Origin: Triticum aestivum
Taxonomy: Eukaryota > Streptophyta > Magnoliopsida > Poales > Poaceae
Assembly (NCBI RefSeq): GCF_018294505.1
Contig: NC_057809.1
Span: 508,797,914 to 508,861,913 of the forward strand
Length of the DNA stretch: 64,000 nucleotides
Reading direction: 5' to 3'
Numbering within the stretch: position 1 is the stretch's first letter; each line of letters begins with the position of its first letter. Position numbers and translations under genes: made by a program. Below are positions 1 to 9,397 of the stretch, in pieces. The notes under the pieces are model-generated. The model saw only the letters and a program-made list of their open reading frames with translations, was not told the DNA's origin and did no database searches.

Positions 1-495
1 GAAGCCCTCCGTGATGGATGCCCCCTCCGGCGGAGCTCCAGAACAGGCCCCAAGATGGGATCTCGTGGATACAGAAAGTTGTGGCGGTGGAATTAGGGTT
101 TTGGCTTCGTATCTGATCGTTTGGGGGTACGTAGGTATATATAGGAGGAAGAAGTACGTCGGTGGAGCAACAGGGGGCCCACGAGGGTGGAGGGCACACC
201 CTCTACCTCGTGGCCTCCTTGTTGGTTGCTTGACGTAGGGTCCAAGTCTCCTGGGTCTTGTTCGTTGAGAAAATCATGTTTCCGAAGGTTTCATTCCGTT
301 TGGACTCCGTTTGATATTCCTTTTCTTCGAAACCCTAAAATAGGCAAAAAAACAGCAATTCTGGGCTAGGCCTCCAGTTAATAGGTTAGTCCCAAAAATA
401 ATATAAAAATGGATAATAAAGCCCAATAATGTTCAAAACAGTAGATAATATAGCATGGAGCAATCAAAAATTATAGATACGTTGTTGACGTATCA
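1..495 (-). mobile_element. Partial LTR of an Athila-like (Sabrina-type) retrotransposon
   Basis: Read on the minus strand this starts TGATACGTC (ending at 495) and runs into the same sequence as the LTR at 25827-31600: shared words are the 'caaaaattatagat' start region, the 'ccaaacggaatgaaacc' region and the 'agatcccatcttggggcc' region. A TATA-like stretch lies at 135-145. Just upstream of it, at 177-214, is a GC-rich inverted repeat with arms built on ccacgagg/cctcgtgg. The window edge cuts off the distal part, so solo LTR and full element cannot be told apart. Confidence 0.8.
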
Positions 496-499
496 ACTC

Positions 500-866
500 G
501 CGCAGGAGGACGGCGTTGTCTGGCGTCGAGGTGGTGTCGATGGCAGAGAGACCTCGCACGGTAGATGCAACAATACAGCTCTGAAGATGGACTCGTGGCA
601 GGTGGCTGTGGCGGCCTCATATCCGGCACGCGTCCTGGTTGGGACCTCAGGTCTTAGATGTTTATGTTTGGCTGTGATGTCTGTTTGGTATTAGGCCCAG
701 ACTATCAGCGCCCCTTCATCAATTGGATAGGTGTAGCGACAGTTGTTGGTTAAACGGTGGCTTTAGTCTAGCTGTTATATGTGTAAGGTCTTATGAGAAT
801 AATTAATAAAGTGGCTGTATGCATCGTCCAGATGCAGAGGCCGGAGGTCATTCTCCTTTTTCTAAA
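500..866 (+). mobile_element. 3' end of a non-LTR retroposon with poly(A) tail
   Basis: The last 200 bases (about 660-866) match the end of the retroposon at 11706-13036. Both contain 'gatgtctgtttggtattagg', then an 'aataattaataaa' stretch, 'catccagatgcagaggc' or a close variant, and a terminal 'ttttctaaaaaaa'. The left edge is not defined and I found no target-site duplication, so the start is approximate. No reverse transcriptase is present; it is a 5'-truncated or non-autonomous copy. Confidence 0.55.
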
Positions 867-1379
867 AAAAACGGAGGGAGTACATAATTAATGACTGCCC
901 GTCTAGTATGCGGCAGGAAAATACGGTATTGGTGTCTTTAAATATTACCCAAAGCTTAATTAGGTTGTTGTTGTTGCTTAATGGGGTAAAATGGTCATCT
1001 CAGTTTCTCTACCCCTGAATCTGAACGAAGCGGTGAAATACGAACTGTTCCATTTATTGAGATTGTTTTTAGTGCTTTGCTGATCATCTTGCAAGTCCGT
1101 GAGACCTTGCCCCGAAACTGAAGTTACTTCAAATGAATGAATATGCAGCATCCAGCATAATATAGAGTACATACACATAATCAAACTGAAAATCACCATC
1201 AATCAGTGATTGGAGGTTTTTTTTTTCCCTTTTACCGAATACTTCTTGTAAAGCCAAAAGAAAAAAAACTTATACTACCATGTCCCCGCTTCCCTGGAAG
1301 ACAAGCGGTTGAGTTGCGGCAATGAAGCAGACACCAGACTTGATACCATAAATAGGAGTGATGCTCATGCGTATCGTGC
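867..1379. other. Intergenic stretch without recognised gene
   Basis: I see no gene here. The bases after the poly(A) run, 'acggagggagta', resemble the end of a Stowaway MITE, but no matching left end was found. The rest is AT-rich single-copy-looking DNA leading to the Harbinger element. Confidence 0.4.
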
Positions 1380-1382
1380 TCA

Positions 1383-3444
1383 GAGCATCTCCAACAGACG
1401 CGCCAAACTAGCGCCGCACCGTAAAATCTTCCCTTTTAGCACCCGCGTAACCGGAATAGTTGCTTCAGCGGGCGCGCGAAAATCGCGTGCGCGGCATACG
1501 TAGTCCAGCGCGCGGGCCGAAACGCAATCGTGCGCCGCTTATTTGCTGCGTCCGCTCCCGCGCGCTGGACTCTCGCGCGCTCGCTCGCACCTCCCACCCC
1601 CAATCCAGCCGCGCCACCCGGCGATCGTTCCGGCGCTTCCCCGGCCTATCCCCGCCCCGCGCGCGCTTTCTCCGGGCCCCCTCTAGGCCCGCCGCCCCAC
1701 GCGCGTGCTGGTCCGCCGACGAACAGCGCCCGCGCGCTCGCTGCCGCTCGGCGCCCGCAAGGTGTTCGACAAAACGCCTAGAAGGTATGTATTGCCCAAA
1801 AGCCATGAATTTCGTGCATGTTGATTGTAGTTTTTTATTTATAGCATAGTATTCAACATTGTAGATGAGTTCGTCGTATGATTCTTTCGAAGAAGAATTT
1901 GATATGAAAGAGGAGGAGGATCTTGCAATGATCCTAGCTATGCATATTAATAAAAAATCGAAGCACGGTGGTTCGGTTATGGGTCGGCAAAAAAATTGGA
2001 GGGATAGGATCGATGCCCACAACAGATTGATCAGGCATTATTTTGCGGAGAATCCCACATACCCCGAGTCGTATTTTCGTCGCCGGTTTAGGATGAGCAC
2101 CGAGTTGTTCAGGCGCATTGCAGAGAAACTAGCGAGTCATGACCGCTTTTTTCAGCAAAGGAGGAATGTCGTCGGAGAGCTCGGGCATAGCACCTTTCAG
2201 AAGGTGACAGCCGCTTTGCGTATGTTGGCATACGGTATACCGGCTGATCTAGTTGATGATCACTTGGCTATGGGTGAGAGCCAAGCCATCATATGTGTCA
2301 AGCGTTTCGCAGTCGGAATTGTGCAAGTCTTTGGCGAGGAGTATTTGAGATCTCCCAACGCTGAAGACGTCGCAAGGCTTTTAGCGATGAACAAAGCTCG
2401 CGGTTTTCCTGGCATACTTGGCTCAATAGATTGCATGCATTGGACTTGAAAGAATTGTCCAAAGGCATGGCATGGGCAATTCCACGGCCAAAAAAAGGGT
2501 TCCACTATAATCCTTGAAGCGGTGGCCGATCAAGAGACTTGGATTTGGCATGCATTCTTTGGAATGCTTGGATCTTTGAATGACATCAATGTTGTCAACC
2601 GGTCACCACTGATGAGTAAGATTGCAAATGGGGAGTTGCCACCGGTGCAGTTTGTAGCAAATGGTCGTACATGCAACTATGGCTATTATCTAGCGGATGG
2701 CATCTATCCAAAGTGGTAAACCTTTGTCAAGCCGTTGAAAAAGCCAGAAGGTAAGAAAAATTTTGATTTCCACAATGCTCAGGCGGCGGCTAGAAAAGAT
2801 GTGGAGAGAGTTTTTGGGATTTTGCAAGCCCAATTTGCTATTGTGAGAGGGTCAGCTAGATTTTGGGATCAAAAGATGCTTTGGTACATAATGCACGCTT
2901 GTGTGATCATGCATAACATGATCATCGAGAATGAGCGTGGCCAAGATGTAGACTACTCTCAGTATGAGCTCTTGGGATATCCCATGCGAGTGCGACGGAC
3001 GGCTGAAAGGGTGGCCCGTTTTGTTGTCTCATATCATGCCATTTGACGTCCTGCAGCGCATAATGATCTTCAGAAGGATCTCATTGAGGAGTGGTGGGCA
3101 TGGAATGGACGACAAAGAGCATCATGATTTGTGCGTTCGTTATTGTATTGTTGAACTATTTGTTGTATTTAATTGCACTACTTGTTGTATTAAACGATAA
3201 ACTGTTTGTTTGAGTTGTAATAAACGAAATTAAACTATTTATTTTTGTTTGTTTTTGATTTTTTTGCTTTTGTTTTCGAATGTATATGTTGTTTGTGTGA
3301 GTCGCGCGTGCTGTTGGAACGGCGCGCACGCGCTGCATTTTAGCGCGGCTGCTGGAGCCAGCGCTGCGTGCCGCGTCAAATCAGACGATACGCACGCGGC
3401 ATATTTGCTTTTTGCGCGCGACGCGACCGGCGTTGGAGATGCTC
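1383..3444 (+). mobile_element. PIF/Harbinger DNA transposon, 2062 bp
   Basis: The ends form a 13-bp perfect terminal inverted repeat, GAGCATCTCCAAC at 1383-1395 and its complement at 3432-3444. The element is flanked by the 3-bp target duplication TCA (1380-1382 and 3445-3447), as expected of this superfamily. Inside is one transposase frame (1865-3046) broken by two nonsense codons. No second Myb-like ORF is visible, and 2.06 kb is short for an autonomous member. Both subterminal regions (about 1440-1790 and 3300-3440) are very rich in CpG. The right end lies 59 bp before the start codon of the UGT gene at 3504. Confidence 0.9.
1865..3046 (+). pseudogene. Harbinger transposase (DDE, HARBI1-like), two in-frame stops
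   Basis: This is the catalytic protein of the surrounding transposon. One reading frame runs throughout: an acidic N-terminus, a helix-rich region (about residues 45-130), then the DDE nuclease domain. The first catalytic Asp is in 'GSIDCMHW', the second in 'GSLNDINVV', and the Glu in 'ARKDVERVFG'. The frame is broken by TGA at 2447-2449, just after the first catalytic motif, where a Trp codon is expected, and by TAA at 2717-2719 after 'GIYPKW'. There is no frameshift, so decay is by point mutation and looks modest. The start is the first Met of the frame; the C-terminal limit is the next stop. It cannot encode an active enzyme as it stands. Confidence 0.88.
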
Positions 3445-3503
3445 TCACGCCAGCAGCGTACGCCGCGTACAGAAAAACAGCCGCACGTACCGTTCCCGCA
3501 TCC

Positions 3504-4946
3504 ATGGCCACGACCAGCACCAAGCACGTCCTTCTGTTCCCCTTCCCCGGCCAGGGCCACCTCGCCGCCTTGCTAGAAGTCGCGCGGCTCCTCCGCCGAG
3601 CCCTCCCCGCCGACGTCAAGATTACCATCGTCTCAACCCCGCGCAACGTTGCCGCCCTACGCGCTTCCTCCTCCGCGTCGCCCTCGTCCTCGGTCATCAG
3701 CTTCCACGCGCTGCCGTTCGTCCCGGCCGACCACGGCCTCCCAGCCGACTGCGAGTCCACTATCTCCCTCCCGCTCCCGGCGTTCCTCCTCCTCTTCGAG
3801 GCCTTCGAGTCGCTCGAGCCCGCCTTCGACGCCTACGTGTCCGGCCTCGTCGAGGACAAGGACGACTGCGTCGTCATCGCCGACGTGTTCGTCGCGTGGA
3901 CGGTGCGCGTCGCGCGCCGGCGCGGGTGCGGGCACGCTATCCTCGTGTCCTGCGGCGCGCTCGGCACGGCCATCCTGCACGCCCTGTGGAAGAACATGCC
4001 GGCTCTGCCTTTCCACGACGACGGTCAGCTGCTCCGCCTGCTCGAGCACCCGGAGGTGGAGCTCCACCGATCCCAGCTGTCACAGGTGTTTCTCTCCGGC
4101 CCGTCTCCCGGCATGGACCGGGTGACTGCGTACATGCACCGGCAGATACGGCATGGGTACCTGACGGACGCGGTGCTGGTGAACACGGTAGAGGAGCTGG
4201 AGCCAACCGGACTGGCCATGGTGCACCGCACTATCGGCAGCAAGGTCCCGGTCTGGCCCATCGGCGCTCTCGTCCGCGATGGTTCCGGTTCGGATACGGC
4301 CCCGTCCGAGACCGACGCCGCCGTCATGCGCTGGCTGGACTCGCAGCAGAGGGCATCCGTTCTGTACATCTCGTTCGGGCCGCAGAACTCGATACTTCCG
4401 AAGCAGATGATGGAGCTGGCCACGGCACTGGAGTCCACCGGCCGGCCTTTCGTCTGGGCCTTCCGGCTGCCGGCGGCGCTCGACGTCGACGGCGCCGAAG
4501 AGTGTCTGCCGGAGGGGTTCGAGGCGCGGGCGAGCGCTGCTAGCCGGGGCCTCCTGCTCCATGGATGGGCGCCGCAGGTGAGGATCCTCGCGCACGTCTC
4601 CACGGGGGCGTTCCTGAGCCACTGCGGGTGGAACTCTGTGCTGGAGAGCCTGACGCACGGCGTGCCCATCGTCGGGTGGCCGCTCTCGGCGGAGCAGTTC
4701 TACAACGTCAAGATGCTGGCGGAGGACTGGGGCGCGTGCGTGGAGCTGGCGCGGGGGAACGACCCGGAGAGCCCGGTCGCGGAGAGCCGCGAGGTGGCGG
4801 AGGTGATCGAGACGGTGATGGGGGACACGGCGATGCGGCGGCGGGTGGTGGAGGTCCGGGAGCTGATGAAGAGGGCGTGGGCGGAGGATGGCAGATCGTC
4901 CAGGACGGCACTCGGAGAGTTCTTCACAGCCATGCAGCTGCACTGA
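3504..4946 (+). CDS. Family 1 UDP-glycosyltransferase, 480 aa, single exon
   Basis: Transfers a sugar from a UDP-sugar to a small acceptor; the acceptor cannot be read from sequence. The N-terminal half begins with the family signature 'FPFPGQGHLAALLE', and His19 is the expected catalytic base. Asp in 'CVVIADVF' is the likely partner. The C-terminal half holds the 44-residue PSPG box at residues 355-398, from 'WAPQVRILAHV' through 'HCGWNSVLESL' to 'WPLSAEQ'; its closing Gln is usual in glucosyltransferases. The frame is open upstream to 3249, but that part lies in the transposon and does not look like UGT; the Met at 3504 starts exactly where family proteins do. Segments such as 'ADHGLPADCEST' recall the UGT92 group (inference). 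Length is normal, with no breaks. Codon use is strongly GC-rich, as in many grass single-exon genes. It is a soluble cytosolic enzyme by family; no signal peptide is seen. Confidence 0.95.
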   Translation: MATTSTKHVLLFPFPGQGHLAALLEVARLLRRALPADVKITIVSTPRNVAALRASSSASPSSSVISFHALPFVPADHGLPADCESTISLPLPAFLLLFEAFESLEPAFDAYVSGLVEDKDDCVVIADVFVAWTVRVARRRGCGHAILVSCGALGTAILHALWKNMPALPFHDDGQLLRLLEHPEVELHRSQLSQVFLSGPSPGMDRVTAYMHRQIRHGYLTDAVLVNTVEELEPTGLAMVHRTIGSKVPVWPIGALVRDGSGSDTAPSETDAAVMRWLDSQQRASVLYISFGPQNSILPKQMMELATALESTGRPFVWAFRLPAALDVDGAEECLPEGFEARASAASRGLLLHGWAPQVRILAHVSTGAFLSHCGWNSVLESLTHGVPIVGWPLSAEQFYNVKMLAEDWGACVELARGNDPESPVAESREVAEVIETVMGDTAMRRRVVEVRELMKRAWAEDGRSSRTALGEFFTAMQLH

Positions 4947-5066
4947 ATCTTGTCCTGCATGCATGCAGGCGTGCAGTGTGAATTCTAGTAGCAGACAGCA
5001 CGTGTGTGAGCTAATTTGGCAGGAGCGTGCAGCCCCGCTGCACTTCTTTGTATGATTGTAACGCTG

Positions 5067-5122
5067 TGGTACCAACGATTTCTTTTTTTCTTTTTTTTTT
5101 GAGCATGGTACCAACGATTTCT
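5067..5122 (-). mobile_element. Minimal retroposon scar: oligo(T) between 17-bp direct repeats
   Basis: The 17-mer tggtaccaacgatttct occurs at 5067-5083 and again at 5106-5122. Between them lie only 22 bases, almost all T, ending in gagca. This is the structure expected of a severely 5'-truncated non-LTR insertion: target-site duplication plus poly(A) tail, inserted on the minus strand. It lies in the 3' flank of the UGT gene, about 120 bp past the stop. Confidence 0.6.
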
Positions 5123-5279
5123 ACAGGTCGCTGAAAACTGTTGTCGGCATGTTGTTTTTTTGCGAGAAGTTGTCCGCCTGTTTTGGAAACACCTTCGTTC
5201 AAGTACTCGCCCGAAAAAGATATTTTGCTAGTTGTGGCGTGCATATACTTGTGATACAATGACTCACTCATGGGGCGGT

Positions 5280-6183
5280 TGGGCGAAACCCTAGCCACCA
5301 CCCCCGCCTCCTCCCCTCTCGACCCACGTTGCTGTAGCCAGAGGAAGATGACCGGCAAAGCCTGCATGGCGGGAACATCTCCTTGCGCTAAAAAGGTTCT
5401 CGTAGCTGAAGTGTTGTGATGGCCCTGCACGGCGCATGAATTTATGGAGGTCGAACGCCAGGGCGGCGACCCCCAGGCGTCTAGGCAGTGGCCATGCCAT
5501 AGTGGCTGTGGGGGCACTGCGACGGCGGGTTGTGGCGTCAATGACGGTGGCGGCGATTTGCGGTGGGGGCTTTTTATTTCCTGATTCACAACATGGTGAA
5601 TTTTCTTAATTCTCGTTCTCGTTGGCAGCGGCGACACATCTTCTTGCTCCTACATGAAGGTGATTCGCGGACTGGCATGGTTGCGCACATTCGCTATTCA
5701 ACTGTCTCTATGGGGCGCAAGGTCAGTGGGTTTTAGCCTTCGAATACACGTTCCAGGCAGCACGCTTCGATGATTGGATGTATCCCTCAGTGGAGAGGAT
5801 TGGAGTGCTCGACATGGCCAAGAAGTCGACTCAACTTCTTTTTTATGTGTGGCTTTCCACTTGCCTGAAGTGCCTCATGTGATTGGCCTAAATTGGCTCT
5901 GTGTGGGTGGTATGGACTCTGGGCGGCATGTGGCTGGAGGTGATAACGGGCATCCCTACGAGAAGCTCGGCGGCATGTGTTGTGTGAGTATAGTTCTAAT
6001 TGTTTAGCTAGGTACATATTAGGATTGTGCGTCTGCGCAGCTATGCAACGCTAGATAGGCATGTGGTGGCATCTTAGAGCGACCTCGACGGTGCTTTTTG
6101 AGTGCAGGGGCTTGAGTCCCAGTGGTAAAACTGTAAGTACAACCTTAATTAGGCGAACCTAGTAATGGTGTCGTTCACGCAGT
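5280..6183 (+). repeat. Repeat-like degenerate sequence, left part
   Basis: This starts 'gaaaccctagccacca' and has the GC-rich, GGCGG-laden look of Triticeae retroposons such as those at 11706 and 22582. It appears to continue after the LTR insertion at 7661-8020 (host phrases 'ttcacgcagt' and 'gttccctcgttgaaggc' join across it). No coding frame of substance is present. Classification as a retroposon is inference by composition only. Confidence 0.35.
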
Positions 6184-7655
6184 TGTAGGATCATAAGTAG
6201 GTCTAGAGGAGGGTGATTAGGGTACTTGACAAATAAAACCTAGCATTTTCCCAATGTTAGTTCTTTGCAAGCTTTAGCAATTCACACAAGTCAAACAACA
6301 CCCTACACATGCAAGTCTAGATAGTAGGCAACGGAAAGCAAAGACTTTGCATATGAACGTAAAAGGAGGGATCGGAGAAATCAAACGCAATGAAGACATG
6401 GTGATTTTTGGCATGGTTCCGATAGATGGTGCTATCATACGTCCATGTTGATGGATATTTCAACCCACGAAGGGTAACGGATGCGTGATTCCACGGAGGA
6501 ATCGACCCACGAAGGGTTCACGAAGAAGCAACCTTGTCTATGACATCATGACTTCCGTCCACGAAGGACTAGTCTCACTCGGGGTAGATCTTCACGAAGT
6601 AGGCGATCTCCTTGCCCTTACAAACTCCTTGATGCAACTCCACGAGATTTGGAGGCTCTCAAGTGGCACCTACCAATCTAGGAGACACCACTCTCCAAAA
6701 GGTAATAGATGTCGTTGTTGATGATGAACTCCTTTCTCTTGTGCTTCAAAAGATAGTCTCATCAACACTCAATCACTCTCTCACAGATTTGGCATGGTAG
6801 TAGAAGAAGGATTGAAGTGGAAAGCAACTTGAGGGGGCTAGAAATCAAGGATCAAAGGTTGGAGTGGAATCCTGTTGATTTCAACACAAGTGTAGGTGGT
6901 TCTCTCTCAGAAAATGATATGGGAAGTGGTAGCTTCGTCCTCTGTATGAGAGTAGGTGGTGTGGGTGGGGTATATATAGCCTTCACCAAAAATCTAATTG
7001 TTACACACTTTATGCACAACTCGGTGAGACCAGGTGAAAACAGTCAATGAGACCGACCAGTGCAAAAAGTTTGAACTTTAGGCATTTCGGTGAGACCGGA
7101 TGAATCCACTTGGTGGGACCGATTGATGATGACCTTAGCACTTTCCACGCTTCGGTGACACCGATCCATTTCACTCAGAAATTTTGAGATGAAACAAATA
7201 GGTTACAGAAGGTTAATGCACTTCGGTGGGACCAAATGTCATCTCGGTGAGACCGAGTTTCTAGGGTTTAGGCAGTGGCTCTATCAAGTGTATCTCAGTG
7301 GGACGGGAGTGACTTTAGGGTTTTGGACAAATAGGATTGTGAGAGTGTGGTTGAGGGTTTTTGGAGCAATATCTCTAAGCACTTGAGCAAATGACTCATG
7401 ATCAAAACCTTGTCCTCTTTTAATAGTGATGGCTTTCCTATGGACTTAATGTGATCTTTGATCACTTAACCAAAAAATGTAGAGTCTTGGAGATTTTGCC
7501 AATGCTTTGTCCTTTGCATTTGAGGGGTCCACATTCATATCTCATAGCCATACCTAAACTGAACTTTCCTGAAATATTCTTTGAATAGGCATTAGTTCAA
7601 TGATGTATATGTTGTTAAGAATTACCAAAACCACCGGGGATTAGTTGCACTTTCA
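6184..7655 (-). mobile_element. Solo LTR, 1472 bp, family not assigned
   Basis: On the minus strand the sequence runs from TGAAAGTGCA (ending at 7655) to ...GATCCTACA (6184), a TG...CA LTR. It is flanked by near-identical 5-bp duplications, gcagt (6179-6183) and acagt (7656-7660). The middle carries many short copies of a 'cggtgagaccga' type motif between about 7015 and 7310, and 'tatatatag' near 6970 could be its promoter. No internal domain, PBS or second LTR adjoins it, so it is a solo LTR. Confidence 0.8.
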
Positions 7656-7660
7656 ACAGT

Positions 7661-8020
7661 GTTCCCTCGTTGAAGGCATTAAATGGAGTTTACTCAGACT
7701 CTCCATCGAAGTGAAAACCCGTGATCTAGTGCCATTCCCTTCCTGGAGGTGGTGTTGTTGGAGCATCTATCGACATTCTTCCTCTTCTTCTTCTTCTAGG
7801 ACTTGAACACCTCGGGCCCACCTAAAACCCCACTCGCGTCTCCGACCCTTCCCTCTTGTTCTACATGCACTTCCTCCCTAGTCGGCCCGTTGTTGCACCA
7901 TCCAAGCCTCTCCACCCAGTCACCGTGCCGCTTTGCCTACGTCGTCGTCCCACCTCTCGTCTATCCGTCATGCAGATACCATCCGCCTCAGGTGGTACCA
8001 TCCACCGTGCAGGTACCATC
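7661..8020 (+). repeat. Repeat-like degenerate sequence, right part
   Basis: Continuation of the sequence interrupted by the solo LTR at 6184-7655. It contains a CTT-rich run near 7777-7797 and short imperfect repeats of 'taccatcc' at about 7977-8020. No gene is seen. Confidence 0.3.
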
Positions 8021-8176
8021 CCAGTCGTGAAGAGTCGCAAGGTGGTTGAGGTGGTCGAGACGATGATGGGGACATGGTGTTGCGGCGGGGAGTGGCAGAG
8101 GCTCAGGAGGTGATGAAGAGGGCATGGGTGGAGGACGTCGCTGCGAGATTTCTTCAGAGTCATACGGTTGTACTGA
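8021..8176 (+). pseudogene. Relic of a second UGT gene, C-terminal end only
   Basis: The last ~160 bases match the 3' end of the UGT gene at 3504-4946 codon by codon: 'gtcgagacgatgatgggg' against 'atcgagacggtgatggggg', then 'gaggtgatgaagagggcatg' against 'gagctgatgaagagggcgtg', and a terminal TGA at 8174-8176. Translated pieces read 'VVEVVETMMG' then, in another frame, 'EVMKRAWVED', matching 'EVAEVIETVMG' and 'ELMKRAWAED'. One base is missing after the first piece and about 20 bases near the end. Everything upstream of this fragment, including the PSPG box, is gone. It implies a former UGT tandem pair, or a transposed fragment. Confidence 0.82.
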
Positions 8177-8718
8177 TGCAGGATACGGCAAAGCACCTTG
8201 CATTATCTTGATGTGCATCTCTAGAAGCCAGCATGTACGTAGGTTGGGGATGTTGGAACTTGGAAGAACAGACACTGGTGAGCTTTTTGCTCCGTCTTCT
8301 GTGATTCTGTCAGCAATGTTTTGCATGCTGAAGGAGTGGCCTTGATAAGTTCATGGAAGCAGTATGTCGTGGCTTACAGGCTTCCTAGTGATGCAGGCCA
8401 AAAGCTCAGACGTGCTATGCATACGTCACCATGCATACGTCACCATGCATACGATTCTTGTACGAGAATTTGTTTGCGTCCGTAGCTCCACGCGCACTGA
8501 CATCTGACGGTCATGCAACACGGATCGCACGACTCATGCCCCTGCTGATTTTCAGAAATCAGTCGGATGACGCCTCGCAGCGGCCAAATAAATAACTTCA
8601 GCAATATCCGGTTCATATTTTTACTTCAAAAAACATATAATAATGATAGGTTAACATTTGGGTTCAAATTACAAATATGTGAAAAATTGACGTTGACTAA
8701 ATTCTCCATGGCCCGAAA
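8177..8718. other. Intergenic, no gene seen
   Basis: Nothing coding is recognised. A short tandem motif 'catgcatacgtcac' occurs at about 8415-8450. Confidence 0.4.
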
Positions 8719-8764
8719 ATTCAATTAAATCAACCCATAGCAATGCACGGGCATATTTACTAGT
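8719..8764 (+). mobile_element. Possible Helitron 3' terminus
   Basis: The segment 'caacccatagcaatgcacggg' followed by 'catatttactag|t' has the layout of many grass Helitron ends: an imperfect GC hairpin about 10 bases before a terminal CTAG at an A/T target. The left end was not found, so the extent and nature remain unproven. Confidence 0.3.
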
Positions 8765-9397
8765 ATTATATTATGTAAACATGTTCCATTTTCTATGTGT
8801 AGCACCGGTCCCAACACCCCTTCCACGAATCCACACAGTTGACGAGTGAACAGGATCGTGTGCAGAAGGTCCTTGATGAGTGAACTTAAACACTTAGTAC
8901 AATATTTTCCCAACTTAACACTTAGTAGCAAAGATAAAGGCATACGTGATAAGAGAGACTAGAGGATGGTGTTGTAAACATGAATAATTAATCAACCATA
9001 ACCAATTCATCCAAATTTATGGGTCCCAGTGTCCCATCTAGGATCAAATGGCTGCTAAAAGAAAACCGAGTCATTCAACCAAGAGAATCCATAGCAGTTT
9101 CAAAATCATCTCTCGAGGACAAATTTATATATCACTTGAATGGCTCTAAGAAGGCAACCGACCACAAACGGCATATCAGAGAATTAGATATCTTCAAGCA
9201 CCACCAGACAAAAGCAATGTATGTGATAACAGCAGTCAAATTGCAAAGGTTGCAGAGTTACAACTAAGCCACCCGACAATACGGATATTTGTGACAATAT
9301 GATGCATGTTGCACACTGGTTCAGGTACATTATGATGCATGTTGCACACTGGTTCAGGAAATTGTACGCAGCTTTCAATTATTCAATCACCAACCAT
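8765..9397. other. 3' flank of the nucleolin-like gene
   Basis: Presumed 3' UTR and flank of the minus-strand gene that ends at 9398. It holds a direct duplication of a ~33-bp unit ('gatgcatgttgcacactggt' core) at about 9300-9357. No other gene is seen. Confidence 0.45.

Noticed and set aside
867..880. 'acggagggagta' as a Stowaway MITE
   Set aside because: Only one end is visible after a poly(A) run; no partner TIR was found.
1465..2022. 185-codon minus-strand ORF across the Harbinger left end
   Set aside because: It lies in the CpG-rich subterminal region and antisense to the transposase; Arg/Ala-rich composition, no domain.
3657..5114. Long antisense and out-of-frame ORFs over the UGT gene
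   Set aside because: Shadows caused by high GC content; they follow the UGT codon pattern in other frames and show no motifs.
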